Positions 25,637 to 34,015 are shown, numbered from the stretch's first letter. The stretch: 48,625 nt of DNA from Streptomyces benahoarensis (GCF_007280575.1 NZ_VKJP01000013.1:1-48625); one strand, 5' to 3'. The notes: generated by a model not told the origin, from the sequence alone. A program made the numbers and translations.

Positions 25637-28033
25637 TCAGGACTGTCTGATCTGAGGAAGCCCCAGCTCAGTGATGCGGGCTGCGCTGCGGGTATGTGCC
25701 TGATCCATTGCCGTCAGCTTCTTGCTGGCCGCCTGGAGACTGACCTGGAGCCCTTCGGCCTCGCCGAGCCAGCCGTTGAGCTTGGCCTCTTTCACCCGGT
25801 CGGTCAGGCTGTGGATGATCTCGATCAGCCGCTTCCGCTGCCCGGGATCCATCCGCAGCATCGGGCAGCGGACGCAGGCGTGTTCGTGCTTGCAAGGCGT
25901 CCCGTAGGGACGCCCGCAAGTGCCCAACTCGACCTTCCGCAGCGCAAAATGCTGCTGGAACTCGCACCATTCCTCATCCGTCGGATCCCGATACTCGGCC
26001 TCGGGCCGAAGGGTGCGCCGTTGGGCAAGGAAAGATCGGTAGGAACGGATGAGGTCGTCCTGGAAGACGGCGAGGTATGCCTGCGTCGTCGCCAGATCTT
26101 CGTGTCCAAGAAGCCGGGCGGCGATGTGGACGGGCAGCCCGCCCGTGACGGCTTCCGTGGCGAACATCCTGCGGAAGTCGTGGGCCGTGAACTTCAATGG
26201 TTCGCCAGCCGCATCCCGTAGTCCGGTGCGGGCCAGCGCCGCATCCAGGAAGTCCTGCACTGTTCCGGAAGAGATCACCTCGTTGCGATGTCCGCGCGGC
26301 CGGCGCTGGAAGAGATGCGGCAGCAGCGGGCCGAAGACTCGTTCATGGGAGTCGTATCGGCTGGTGAGCGGAATCGTGCCGCCGTTGTTGGTGCGCAGGC
26401 GAGTGATGATGATGGCCAGCACGCTGGCCAGTTCCGGGCTCACCAGCAGCAGCCGTTCCTGATTGTTCTTCGAAGGCACGATCTGCAAGAGCGGGACCAA
26501 CTCGCCGGTCTCCGCCATGCGGTAAGACACGAGAGCGAGATGGGAGATCTCCAAGAGCTCCTCGCGCCGGATGCCGGTGTGCCGCAGCGTCTCGATGATC
26601 GCCCAGCACCAGAACGCCTCGTCTTCGCGACGGGTCACGTCGATGATCTCGCCGGTCGCGGGATCTTCAACCAGGACCGCTTCGATGCGCGAGCGTTTCT
26701 GGGACGTCAGGTGCGTCTTGTAGATGACCCGGCGATAGCCGACGCCGTCGCACTCGAACGTCTCCCCGACCACGGTGGCCCGCGCCGCGGCTAGCAGCGC
26801 TTCCTGCTCACGCCGGTAACACTCGGCCGTCTCGACCAGCACGGGCAACTGCGGCAGCCGCTCGCGGACCCGTTGATGCATGTTGGCGACAGTGGCGCGA
26901 CGCTGCTTTTGCAGGCCATCAGTCTCACCACGACGCACCGGACTGGGCACTGCATGTGCAGCCCAGGACGGGTCATCCAGGGCCCACTCCTGAATGTCCA
27001 GGTAAAAGCCACGGACCTCGACCAGCATCAGCAGGTAGGACTTGCGACGCCGTGGAGTCTTGCGGCGCTTGGTGACGAACCGCAGCCTCTCCTTCCAGGC
27101 CGCAGCGACGTCCTCGGAAAGATGCAGGCCGTCGACCTCGGGGTGGTGCTCCTCGATGTCGGCCCAGAAGTTGCCGACCACGTGGCCCAGCAGCGCGACG
27201 AAGGAGGTGTAGTCCAAGCCGGGCCGCCGCTCATCGAGGTAACGGACCAGCACGTCACGCACGGGTGTGCAACGCAGCTTGTATCGGTCGACGAGTTCAG
27301 CGGTCGGTCTCTGCCCCTCGTGGCAGAACTCCTTGAAGCCGGTGTTCCTGGGCAGGACATCGACGCTCCGCAGGAGATCCCAGGCCGGGAAGACACCGTG
27401 CGGAACGAGGCCATCTCTGTTCAGCCCCCAGCTGCGGAAGTCCTCGAAGTCCTGTCCGCAGAGCTGGTCGAAGTTCTTTCCGGTGTGCAAGACCATCTTG
27501 GAAAGGGCGTTCATGCCCTGTTCGAGGCGTCGCGACGGCATGCCCGCCGCAACAGCCCGCTTGGTCATCTCGGTGACCAGGTCCGGCTGGAAGGTTTCCT
27601 GGACTTCCCGAAACAGACAGCGTGATCTGAACACCGTCAGGAAGTCGTAGGCGGGCAAGACCACCCGCTTCAGCAGCAGGCTGGTCAGTCCGATCCGCGT
27701 CACGGCCCGGCGCCGGACAACAGCGGCGGTGGAGTCCTTGGGCAGGGCATTGAGCCAGTCCAGGCTGCTGTTCGCGTCAGCGTTGATCCAGCGTTGCTGC
27801 CAGCCGTCACCCGGAAAAGAGTCCAGCCAGTCCAGAATGCCCCGGGCCCCCAACTTCAGATCACGCGACCGGTCTTGCGAGTAGCCGAGGGTCTGCCCGT
27901 GGGCGATCAGCAGTGCCATCACGTCCGCTGAGCTCAGCTCGTCGACCGGACCTGTCCGCGGCGAGGCTGGGGCCGGGCTGGCGTCGGCTTGGGCTCGGGG
28001 CGCGGGAAGCGACACCAGGGTCGTGTCCGTCAT
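25637..28033 (-). CDS. Large tyrosine recombinase, Tn554 TnpB-like
   Basis: This 798-aa protein has a long N-terminal region and a tyrosine-recombinase catalytic domain at about residues 460-670. Visible catalytic residues are the first Arg in TGIRREELLEIS, the HxxR in TAHDFRRMFATEAV, the second His in LLGHEDLATTQAYL, and the likely nucleophile Tyr in that last motif. The C-terminus carries a Cys/His cluster (CGRPYGTPCKHEHACVRCPML) typical of TnpB-type recombinases. It starts at an ATG that overlaps the stop of the upstream recombinase by 4 bp, so the two are translationally coupled. In Tn554, TnpA and TnpB act together in integration and excision, and I infer the same here. No TnpC homologue is present. 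Confidence 0.85.
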   Translation of the reverse strand: MTDTTLVSLPAPRAQADASPAPASPRTGPVDELSSADVMALLIAHGQTLGYSQDRSRDLKLGARGILDWLDSFPGDGWQQRWINADANSSLDWLNALPKDSTAAVVRRRAVTRIGLTSLLLKRVVLPAYDFLTVFRSRCLFREVQETFQPDLVTEMTKRAVAAGMPSRRLEQGMNALSKMVLHTGKNFDQLCGQDFEDFRSWGLNRDGLVPHGVFPAWDLLRSVDVLPRNTGFKEFCHEGQRPTAELVDRYKLRCTPVRDVLVRYLDERRPGLDYTSFVALLGHVVGNFWADIEEHHPEVDGLHLSEDVAAAWKERLRFVTKRRKTPRRRKSYLLMLVEVRGFYLDIQEWALDDPSWAAHAVPSPVRRGETDGLQKQRRATVANMHQRVRERLPQLPVLVETAECYRREQEALLAAARATVVGETFECDGVGYRRVIYKTHLTSQKRSRIEAVLVEDPATGEIIDVTRREDEAFWCWAIIETLRHTGIRREELLEISHLALVSYRMAETGELVPLLQIVPSKNNQERLLLVSPELASVLAIIITRLRTNNGGTIPLTSRYDSHERVFGPLLPHLFQRRPRGHRNEVISSGTVQDFLDAALARTGLRDAAGEPLKFTAHDFRRMFATEAVTGGLPVHIAARLLGHEDLATTQAYLAVFQDDLIRSYRSFLAQRRTLRPEAEYRDPTDEEWCEFQQHFALRKVELGTCGRPYGTPCKHEHACVRCPMLRMDPGQRKRLIEIIHSLTDRVKEAKLNGWLGEAEGLQVSLQAASKKLTAMDQAHTRSAARITELGLPQIRQS

Positions 28034-29283
28034 CGCGGAACACCACCCAGCAGCACCGCCAGGTCGTCAGCGTCGTAGCCCACTGCCGCCTGATCCTGCG
28101 CAGGTTCCGCCTCTGGTTGCGACCGTTCAGCGAGGAACTGCTGGACACGGCGCAGGACTTCGTGGTCGTCCTCGACCAAATAGATCTGGGTGGTGGTCAA
28201 ATGGGCGTGACCCAGGATGACCTGCACGTCCCGCAGAGAAAGCCTCTGAGAACGGACCATCCGCAGGGCGGCGGTGTGCCGGAAGTCGTGCATCGTCCAG
28301 TTCGTGCCCAACGCGGCGTTCGCCCGTCGCAGTACCGCTCGAAGCGCGTCGTAGGTCAGTGGCCGACGCTCCAGCAACTCCCCTGATTGCTTCCGGCGGC
28401 GCAGCGTCCACCAGATCGGATCGTCGGGCCCTAGCGTGCCGTTTTCCTCCAGGTAGAGCCGCAGCCAGACGAACGACTCGGCGCTGGCCGGCAGCCACTG
28501 CTGCACTCCGCTGCCCTTGCGGCGGACCTGGGCCAGCTGATCGCCCCAGTCCAGATCGGCACCCCGCAGACCCAGCAGTTCACTCGCGCGGGCAGCCGTG
28601 CTCACCGCAAGCGCGAGGATCGCGCGGTCCCGGTTCGAGCCCATCGCCGCGAACAGCTCGTTCCACCGCTCGTCCGGCATCGCCCGGGGCCGCTGCCGCG
28701 GCACCTTCGGGTTGTAACGCAGCCGACCCTCTGCCCGGAACGGCTCCAGAGGGTTGTGATGCGCGTTCGCCCGCCGCCCCCTGACCCGATCCCGACGCAC
28801 CGGATTGACCAAGGGGCCCTCGCCCGCGTCGATCACGAACTCGTAGAAGCAGCGCAGCACCGCGTTGCTGTGCCGGATCGTCCGGGCGCTGTACTGGTCC
28901 CCGAGGTTCTGCTTGCGGGTCACCGCGTTGACCTGGCCCGCTGTTGCTGCGGACGTCGTCCTCGGCGAGCGTCGCTGCTTCTCGGCCTGGCCCATCCACA
29001 ACACGAAGTCGCGCACTTCGCCAGAGGTCACCTTGTCCCAGGGCACATCGATGACATGGAGAAATCGCCACCACCGATGCAGGTCAAAAGCGTAACTGCG
29101 GACGCTTCCCGCCGCGTGGCCGCGGGCCAGGAAGTCACGCAGGAACCGACGGATCGGCTCCACCGGCCGGCCCTGCGGATCCAGGACCATGTACGGGATC
29201 ACGTCACCAGTCGGTACGACGCGGCCCCACCGTGGCAGGCAAATCGCCCGCAGATCACGGGGAACGTCAGATGACAAAGACAT
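28030..29283 (-). CDS. Tyrosine recombinase, Tn554 TnpA-like
   Basis: The frame is open to 29328, but the ATG at 29283 has GGAGGAG with 7-nt spacing, so the product is 417 aa. It has a SAM-like DNA-binding domain (about residues 38-160, SVRSYAFDLHRWWRFLHV). The catalytic domain shows TAARASELLGLRG (Arg), MHDFRHTAALRM (HxxR), and ILGHAHLTTTQIYL (His and Tyr). It is the first gene of the two-gene operon. The start codon and Shine-Dalgarno sequence lie within a perfect inverted repeat, suggesting translational control. Recombinase pairs of this type are usually site-selective. Confidence 0.87.
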   Translation of the reverse strand: MSLSSDVPRDLRAICLPRWGRVVPTGDVIPYMVLDPQGRPVEPIRRFLRDFLARGHAAGSVRSYAFDLHRWWRFLHVIDVPWDKVTSGEVRDFVLWMGQAEKQRRSPRTTSAATAGQVNAVTRKQNLGDQYSARTIRHSNAVLRCFYEFVIDAGEGPLVNPVRRDRVRGRRANAHHNPLEPFRAEGRLRYNPKVPRQRPRAMPDERWNELFAAMGSNRDRAILALAVSTAARASELLGLRGADLDWGDQLAQVRRKGSGVQQWLPASAESFVWLRLYLEENGTLGPDDPIWWTLRRRKQSGELLERRPLTYDALRAVLRRANAALGTNWTMHDFRHTAALRMVRSQRLSLRDVQVILGHAHLTTTQIYLVEDDHEVLRRVQQFLAERSQPEAEPAQDQAAVGYDADDLAVLLGGVPR

Positions 29284-29313
29284 ACAGCCTCTCCTCCAGA
29301 TGGCTGTATGTCT
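29278..29313 (-). promoter_or_regulatory. Hairpin enclosing start codon and ribosome binding site of the recombinase operon
   Basis: Arms AGACATACAGCC (29278-29289) and GGCTGTATGTCT (29302-29313) are perfectly complementary over 12 bp. Read on the minus strand, the ATG start (29281-29283) lies in the 3' arm and the GGAGGAG Shine-Dalgarno sequence in the 12-nt loop. Folding in the mRNA would hide the start codon. As DNA, the repeat could also be an operator. Confidence 0.7.
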
Positions 29314-29815
29314 CGTACCGGGGCCCACCTCAACGCGTCCTGCGACACACCGACTTGAACTGCGCTAGTCCGGTCAACATGGTTCAAGGCCGTGAACGAC
29401 ACGATGGGGCACGCAGCCGGCGACGCCGTGCTCGCCGCGTTCGGTGCCCGGCTTACTGCCTGGGCGGGTCCGCAGGCCGCCGTCGGCCGCCTCGGAGGCG
29501 ACGAGTTCGCCACCGTCCTGAGCCTGCCCGCCGAACGCCGCGCACGTCGGCTGGAGCAGCTGGCCCGGATGCTGCACACCCCGGTCACCCTGGACGACGG
29601 CCGCACCATCAACGTCGCCGCCTCCATCGGCGCCGCGACCCCCGACGTCCTCGCACCCGCGACCTGACCACGTTGCAGAGGGCCGCCGATGCCGCCCTGT
29701 ACGACGGCAAGCACTCCGGCCGCGCGACCATCGCCGCGCCCGCGCACACCACGGTCGCGTCCATCAACGGACGCCGCGCCGGGCGTCCGGGCACGGCCAC
29801 CTGGGGGCGAGCAGC

Positions 29816-30276
29816 ATGAGCACTGCCCCCCTTCCGCCCGCGGGCGACTGGATCCGCGGCATCAGCATCAAGCAGCCATGGACCACCGCCATCGTCATCG
29901 GGGCCAAGACGATCGAGAACCGCCCACAGCACTGGTCCTGGCGCGGCTGGCTCCTGCTCCACGCAGGCCAGCAGACCGACCGGCCCGCCCTGCGCCAGCC
30001 GCTGGTCGCCCGCACGATCCGTGGCCGCGACCTGCCGACCGGCGCGCCGTGCTCGGCGTTGCTCGCCTGACCGGCTGTCACCAGGACCCGGACGGCGCGC
30101 CGCCCTGCACCGAGTGGGCGCAGCCCGGCCGGTGGCACCTGGAACTCGCCGACGTCCAGGAACTCGCCCTGCCGATCCCCGCCCCCGGACAGCTCGGCCC
30201 CTGGAAGCCCACCGAAGACCTGGTCGCGCAAGTCCTTCAGCAGCTGCCCGACCTGCGTCCGCAGAGTGCCTCATGA
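29816..30276 (+). pseudogene. ASCH-domain protein with a frameshift
   Basis: The ATG at 29816 overlaps the end of the GGDEF gene. The first part contains the ASCH signature (GISIKQPWTTAIVIGAKTIENR, then WRGWLLLHAG), a PUA-like fold that binds RNA or modified nucleotides. Near 30045 the frame is lost: it ends as GAPCSALLA at 30070, while the natural continuation (AVLGVARLTGCHQDP, then WHLELADVQELALPIPAPGQLG) is in another frame to a TGA at 30274-30276. A single inserted or missing base explains this. It could be a true pseudogene or an assembly error. Confidence 0.75.
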
Positions 30277-30395
30277 TCATCGCCCCCGACCGACAGGAGC
30301 CCGCCCGATGAAATGCCCCCGATCCCTCCGCCGCCAGACCTGCCCCGGGCGCCCTCCCGCGCGAAGAACAGGCTGTCGTCGACGCGTATCGCGCG

Positions 30396-30977
30396 ATGCT
30401 CGCCGCCCTCCGCGCCCCGCAGCCCTGGACTCCCGGCCGATGCCAGGACGTCGCCGTGCGAGTCGGCGCGTTCATCGAGCGCGCGCACACCCGACCCGGC
30501 GACGACCACGGCACCGACCTCATCGCCATCGCCCTCCAGCACTCCGGCGGCCCGTACACGCCCTACAGCTCCCGCTACAGCCGCATCGGCTGGCTCCGCT
30601 GCGAGACAGCGAAAATCCTCGGCTTATGGAACCCCGCCTACGCGCCCCTCACCCGCGCCGCGGCCGGCCGGGACCTTCCCGACGACGTCGGCATGGACCC
30701 CGCCCACTACGCCCTCTACATCGAGGCCCGCCAACTCGACAACAGGGGCTACACCCTGCTCCGCCTCGGCCCGTACGCCCAGACACGGCACGCCCAGCAG
30801 GACCACGACCGGCTCACCGCCGCGCTGGACGGGCGGGAGACCACCATCGTTCCCGGGTACCGTGTCTCCACGCGGTACGCACCATTCGACGTCAGCGACC
30901 ACCAGCTGTTCGCCGACCCGTACGAGGCTGACGTCCTGGCGCTCCTGGGCGAGGCCGTCGCGGGGGTGAGCGCGTGA
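30396..30977 (+). CDS. Hypothetical protein of actinomycete mobile regions
   Basis: The ATG at 30396 gives 193 aa, but protein-like sequence in this frame continues upstream (PREEQAVVDAYRA) without a start codon. An ATG at 30308 or 30313 with an AGGAG upstream lies in other frames. So the true start may lie upstream across a one-base frameshift near 30360. The protein has GTDLIAIALQHSGGPYTPY, then WNPAYAPLTRAAAG and YALYIEARQLDNRGYTLLRLG. I do not know a function. Its stop overlaps the next gene by 4 bp (GTGA). Confidence 0.55.
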   Translation: MLAALRAPQPWTPGRCQDVAVRVGAFIERAHTRPGDDHGTDLIAIALQHSGGPYTPYSSRYSRIGWLRCETAKILGLWNPAYAPLTRAAAGRDLPDDVGMDPAHYALYIEARQLDNRGYTLLRLGPYAQTRHAQQDHDRLTAALDGRETTIVPGYRVSTRYAPFDVSDHQLFADPYEADVLALLGEAVAGVSA

Positions 30978-31504
30978 CCACCCCGGCCCCGTACGAGTTC
31001 GAGATCCGCGAGGGCGACGACGGCGCCACGCACCCTGTCGAGCAGCTCTGGACACCCTGCGCCGGTGATGCCGTCGCCAGCGGGTTCATCGCACACCGGG
31101 ACCTGTTCGTCATCGGGATCGACGACGCCACCGACGACCACCTCTACCCCGTCGGCTTCATCGTCCTCGGACACCAACCGTGGGCCGACATCACCGAGGC
31201 CGCCACCGCGTACATGTCCCAGATCCACGGCTGGCGCACCCTCCGCCTCTACCCCGGCGATGACCCCTCGGTGTTCATCCCCCGCATCCCGCGCGCCGTG
31301 CTCACCCACGGCGTGTTCCTACGGCACCCGCACTCGGACCACGGCTGCGGGTGCGAGTGGGGAGAAACCTGGCGCATGGTCTGGGCCCCGGCCACCGCGC
31401 CCGGCGCCATCCCGGTCACCGCCATGCGGCACCCCGCCGCCCCGGCGACCGCCGGCGACCTCCCCAACCCCGACGAAGGCGCGCCCGCGACCTGGGCCGT
31501 CTGA
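30974..31504 (+). CDS. Hypothetical protein
   Basis: The GTG start overlaps the previous stop codon, so the pair is probably translated together. The product is 176 aa and acidic to neutral, with strand-rich stretches (RDLFVIGIDDATDDHLYPVG, then FIVLGHQPWADI and GWRTLRLYPGDDPSVFIPRIP) and an HPHSDHGCGCEWG segment that could bind a metal. There is no signal or membrane segment. I do not recognise the family. The strong hairpin at 31515 ends this transcription unit. Confidence 0.6.
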   Translation: MTTPAPYEFEIREGDDGATHPVEQLWTPCAGDAVASGFIAHRDLFVIGIDDATDDHLYPVGFIVLGHQPWADITEAATAYMSQIHGWRTLRLYPGDDPSVFIPRIPRAVLTHGVFLRHPHSDHGCGCEWGETWRMVWAPATAPGAIPVTAMRHPAAPATAGDLPNPDEGAPATWAV

Positions 31505-31514
31505 TCTCCGCACC

Positions 31515-31566
31515 ACGCACGAAGGCCCGTAGAAAGCGCCGTTCGGAGATACGGGCCTTCGTGCGT
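31515..31566. terminator. Perfect 17-bp hairpin terminator
   Basis: Arms ACGCACGAAGGCCCGTA (31515-31531) and its exact complement (31550-31566) enclose an 18-nt loop. It follows the stop at 31504 and faces the partition operon, whose transcripts come from the other side, so it may work in both directions. Confidence 0.85.
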
Positions 31567-31579
31567 TCCTGGGGCTGAC

Positions 31580-31675
31580 GGCTATTACGCCGTAATAACC
31601 ACAGCGGGTCCTGCGCCTGCGTCTGGCTGGTGATGCCCTCGATCCGGCGCTGCCGGTTATTACGCCGTAATAACC
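31580..31675. promoter_or_regulatory. Two 21-bp palindromes, candidate parS centromere
   Basis: Copy 1 (31580-31600) and copy 2 (31655-31675) share the form GGTTATTACG-C-CGTAATAACC; copy 2 is perfect and copy 1 has one mismatch in the left arm. They are 75 bp apart, AT-rich in a GC-rich setting, and immediately downstream of parB. Partition centromeres commonly lie beside the par genes, so these are the best candidates for ParB binding. The sequence differs from the chromosomal parS consensus of Streptomyces (GTTTCACGTGAAAC). Confidence 0.75.
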
Positions 31676-31705
31676 AAGCGGTAGCTCCGGCTCTGCTCAG
31701 GAGCT

Positions 31706-32749
31706 TCAGCGCTGCAGTTCCTGAGCGGCTTCGCGGAGGAGCTGCTCGAAGAGGGGCTCCTCCATGTGTTGACGCAGGATCGTCAAGACGGTGGCGGGGC
31801 GGTCGAAGGGCCAGCCTTCGACGGATGCGGCGGTGGTTTCCGACTGCTTGGGCTCAGGGGCTGAAGCCGGCGCCGGAACCGGGGCAGTGGCTACGGCACT
31901 GGCAGTTGGCGCCGGGACGGGGTCCTGCGGGCCGGGTTCGGCTGCCCCCGCGGGGGCGGTGCGTACGCCGCTCTCGGTCGGTGCCACGGAGGGCGGGGTC
32001 TGCCTCTTCCGCTGCTGGGCCTTCTTCTCCGCCGTCGCGGCCCGTTTGTCCGCCTCGTCCTTCTGCTGCTGTGGGGGGAACTTGCTGAGGCCGCGGACAT
32101 GCTCGACCTTGCGCTTCCCGGCGTCGAGGTCGGCCTGGAGCGCGGGGTCCAGCTTGAGCAGGGAGAGCCGCTGCGAGATGAATCCCTGGGAGATCCCGAG
32201 CCGCTGCGATGCCTTGTTCTGGGAACCGTAGAACTTGACGAGGCGCTCGAGAGCCGTCGCCTCGTCAAGTTCGGTCATGTCCTCCCGGTGGACGTTGGCG
32301 ACGTAGGCGGCCTCCAGGAGCTGCTCGTCGGAGGTCGCGAACGCATCGTCGAGGCTGTACTTGAGGGCTTCGAGTCCAGCTTCGCGTGCTGCCGCGAGGC
32401 GCCGGTTGCCGTCGACGACCACGTACTCCGTGCCGGGCAGGAGTTCTTCCGCTCGGCCAGGCCGCTCCGCGAGATACGCCTCCACGGTCACGACGGTGAT
32501 GGCGTTGACCAGCCCTACCTCAAGGAGGCTTTGGCGGAGGCCAGCGAGGTCCCCTAGCTCTTCGCGGGGATTGTCAGGGTTCTCGCTGATCAGCTTCAGA
32601 GGCAGCGTCTGCGGGTACTTCGGCTGACCTCCGTAACCGTCGAGGGTGGTGCCGGTGGCCTGAGCGATGGCTGCCCGACGGTCGCTGACGGAGTGGTTGG
32701 CTCGTGAGAAGCTGCGGGACTTTCCGAGCTTGTCGGCCTTGCGGCTCAC
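31706..32749 (-). CDS. parB: ParB-family partition protein
   Basis: The 347-aa protein begins at a GTG that overlaps the parA stop codon (GTGA). The ParB/Srx (CTPase) domain is visible: NPDNPRE at residues 57-63, VDGNRRLAAAREAG at 112-125 and NVHREDMTELDEATAL at 152-167. It is followed by a helix-turn-helix, NKASQRLGISQGFISQRLSLL (178-198). A lysine-rich, then proline/alanine-rich linker leads to a C-terminal dimerisation segment (WPFDRPATVLTILRQHM, then LFEQLLREAAQEL). It should bind the centromere and load ParA for plasmid segregation. The two palindromes just downstream are its likely target. Confidence 0.88.
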   Translation of the reverse strand: MSRKADKLGKSRSFSRANHSVSDRRAAIAQATGTTLDGYGGQPKYPQTLPLKLISENPDNPREELGDLAGLRQSLLEVGLVNAITVVTVEAYLAERPGRAEELLPGTEYVVVDGNRRLAAAREAGLEALKYSLDDAFATSDEQLLEAAYVANVHREDMTELDEATALERLVKFYGSQNKASQRLGISQGFISQRLSLLKLDPALQADLDAGKRKVEHVRGLSKFPPQQQKDEADKRAATAEKKAQQRKRQTPPSVAPTESGVRTAPAGAAEPGPQDPVPAPTASAVATAPVPAPASAPEPKQSETTAASVEGWPFDRPATVLTILRQHMEEPLFEQLLREAAQELQR

Positions 32750-33963
32750 GCGATCTCCCTGGCCAGCGCTCGCAGGTTCATGGACTGCTCACATGCCGGG
32801 GCGTAAGACAGGAGTGGCTCCTTGACGCGGACGGCTTCACGCTGCTGTGTGCGATCGGGGAGGACCGCGATGACCCTCGGGTCCTTTATGGCCTTCCACT
32901 CTTCAAGCGAGCTCGTGGCGATGTAGCCGCGGCGCGCGTCGTACTGGTTGACGATCAGGCCGAGGTAGTCGATGTCGATGCGCAGATCATTGCGTGCGTC
33001 TTCGATCTGCTCGACGAGAAGCTCGTAGGCGTCGGCGCTGCTGTCCTCGGCGAGGACGACGATGCCGATGCCTGAGGCGCCGGGACGCTCGCCGTCGCGG
33101 CGTCGGCCGTAGTAGATCGCGGTGTCCATGGACAGCCCCAGGCTCGGCGGGCAGTCGATGATGATCGTGTCGAAGTCGTCCTCAAGTGGGGCGAGAGCAC
33201 GCTCAAGAGCCGCTTCCCTCGCCCGGGCGCGGGCGAGGCCGAGGTCGATGAGGAAGGCGTCGTGACAGCCGGGCAGGAGAGCCAGGCGCCCGCCGAAGCT
33301 TTCCTCGGCAACGGGCACGACCAGGTCGCGGATGTCGCTCTTGCTCTCCCCGATCATGTGCTTGGCCAGACTGTCCTCGTCACGCGGGATGATGTCCTGG
33401 CCGAGCTGCTTGGTGAGGTGACACTGCGGGTCGAAGTCCACGAGCAGAACACGGTGGCCAAGGCCCGGGAGTTCGGCGACATCGGCCTCGCGATTGTCGT
33501 CGAACAGGTACTTCAGAGCCCGCACGGCATAGAGCTGTTCGCTGTCCTCCGCGCAGGCCTCCCCCAGCCCAGCGGTGACCATGGTCTTGCCCACGCCGCC
33601 CTTCTGGTTGCAGATGATCATCCGTCGGGCGAACGCCGGGCGCTCCACTGTGGGAGCAGGGTTGGAGTCCAGCCAGAGTTGGACCGACTGGGCAAGCCCC
33701 TGGATCAGGGAGACACCGCGTGCAGACGCGTCGGCACGGAACTGCTCCCACTGCCCGGTGGGAAGCCAGGTGGAGAAGGATTCCGCTCCCGACGTGTCGA
33801 GGGGCTTGAGGTTGGATCCGAGGGCCTGCCACGAGGCGATGCCTTCTGCCGTGGCGTCCTGGAGCGCGATCCCGAGCTGGGCGGCGCGGACCTTGAGTAG
33901 CTGACGGAGGCCAGCGGGAAGCTTGGATACGACCTTCTCACGGTCGCTTTGAGGACTCGTCAT
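32746..33963 (-). CDS. parA: ParA-family partition ATPase with N-terminal extension
   Basis: The frame is open to 34056, but I favour the ATG at 33963 (405 aa) because the upstream DNA holds repeated operator-like hexamers. The deviant Walker A motif is KGGVGKT at residues 121-127 (with NQ before it). VLLVDFDPQCHL (Walker A-prime type) and TIIIDCPPSLGLSMD (Walker B) follow. Residues 1-115 form an extra helical domain, as in type Ia ParA proteins that repress their own operon. No Shine-Dalgarno sequence is seen, so translation may be leaderless. It overlaps parB by 4 bp. Confidence 0.88.
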   Translation of the reverse strand: MTSPQSDREKVVSKLPAGLRQLLKVRAAQLGIALQDATAEGIASWQALGSNLKPLDTSGAESFSTWLPTGQWEQFRADASARGVSLIQGLAQSVQLWLDSNPAPTVERPAFARRMIICNQKGGVGKTMVTAGLGEACAEDSEQLYAVRALKYLFDDNREADVAELPGLGHRVLLVDFDPQCHLTKQLGQDIIPRDEDSLAKHMIGESKSDIRDLVVPVAEESFGGRLALLPGCHDAFLIDLGLARARAREAALERALAPLEDDFDTIIIDCPPSLGLSMDTAIYYGRRRDGERPGASGIGIVVLAEDSSADAYELLVEQIEDARNDLRIDIDYLGLIVNQYDARRGYIATSSLEEWKAIKDPRVIAVLPDRTQQREAVRVKEPLLSYAPACEQSMNLRALAREIA

Positions 33964-33975
33964 GGAGTGCACTTT

Positions 33976-34015
33976 ACTAACGTCGATGAGGTTAATAGCG
34001 TTAGGGGCGTTAGTG
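33976..34015. promoter_or_regulatory. Repeated CGTTAG hexamers upstream of parA, candidate operator
   Basis: Three copies of CGTTAG or its complement occur in 40 bp just upstream of the parA ATG: ACTAACG at 33976-33982, GCGTTAG at 33998-34004 and GGCGTTAGTG at 34006-34015. The setting is locally AT-rich. Autoregulation by ParA or ParB at such repeats is usual for par operons. Confidence 0.55.

Larger units (their letters stand above)
25531..29382. mobile_element. Tn554-like element with a pair of tyrosine recombinases
   Basis: The element is defined by its target: it sits within the GGDEF gene so that removing about 3852 bp restores the reading frame. It carries two overlapping recombinase genes on the minus strand and nothing else. 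The boundaries are uncertain by a few bases because both junctions contain TT. The ends share short inverted similarity: GGACTA and GCAGTT near 25534-25556, and their complements at 29356-29369. No long inverted repeats and no target duplication are seen, which fits recombinase-mediated insertion as in the Tn554 family. Confidence 0.8.
25288..29819 (+). pseudogene. Diguanylate-cyclase-like (GGDEF) gene split by a mobile element
   Basis: The 5' part (25288-25530) encodes a membrane segment (residues about 17-35), then DPLTGLLRRDAY and MVDADHF. The 3' part resumes at 29383 with KAVNDTMGHAAGDAVLAAFG and GRLGGDEFATVL. Joining TTT/TTC to AAG restores one continuous GGDEF domain. A second defect lies near 29640-29665: the frame stops as DVLAPAT, while the natural continuation (RDLTTLQRAADAALYDGKHSG) is in another frame to the TGA at 29817-29819. 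GGDEF domains make cyclic di-GMP, which controls development in Streptomyces. This copy is inactive by interruption. Its stop overlaps the ATG of the ASCH gene (ATGA). Confidence 0.85.
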
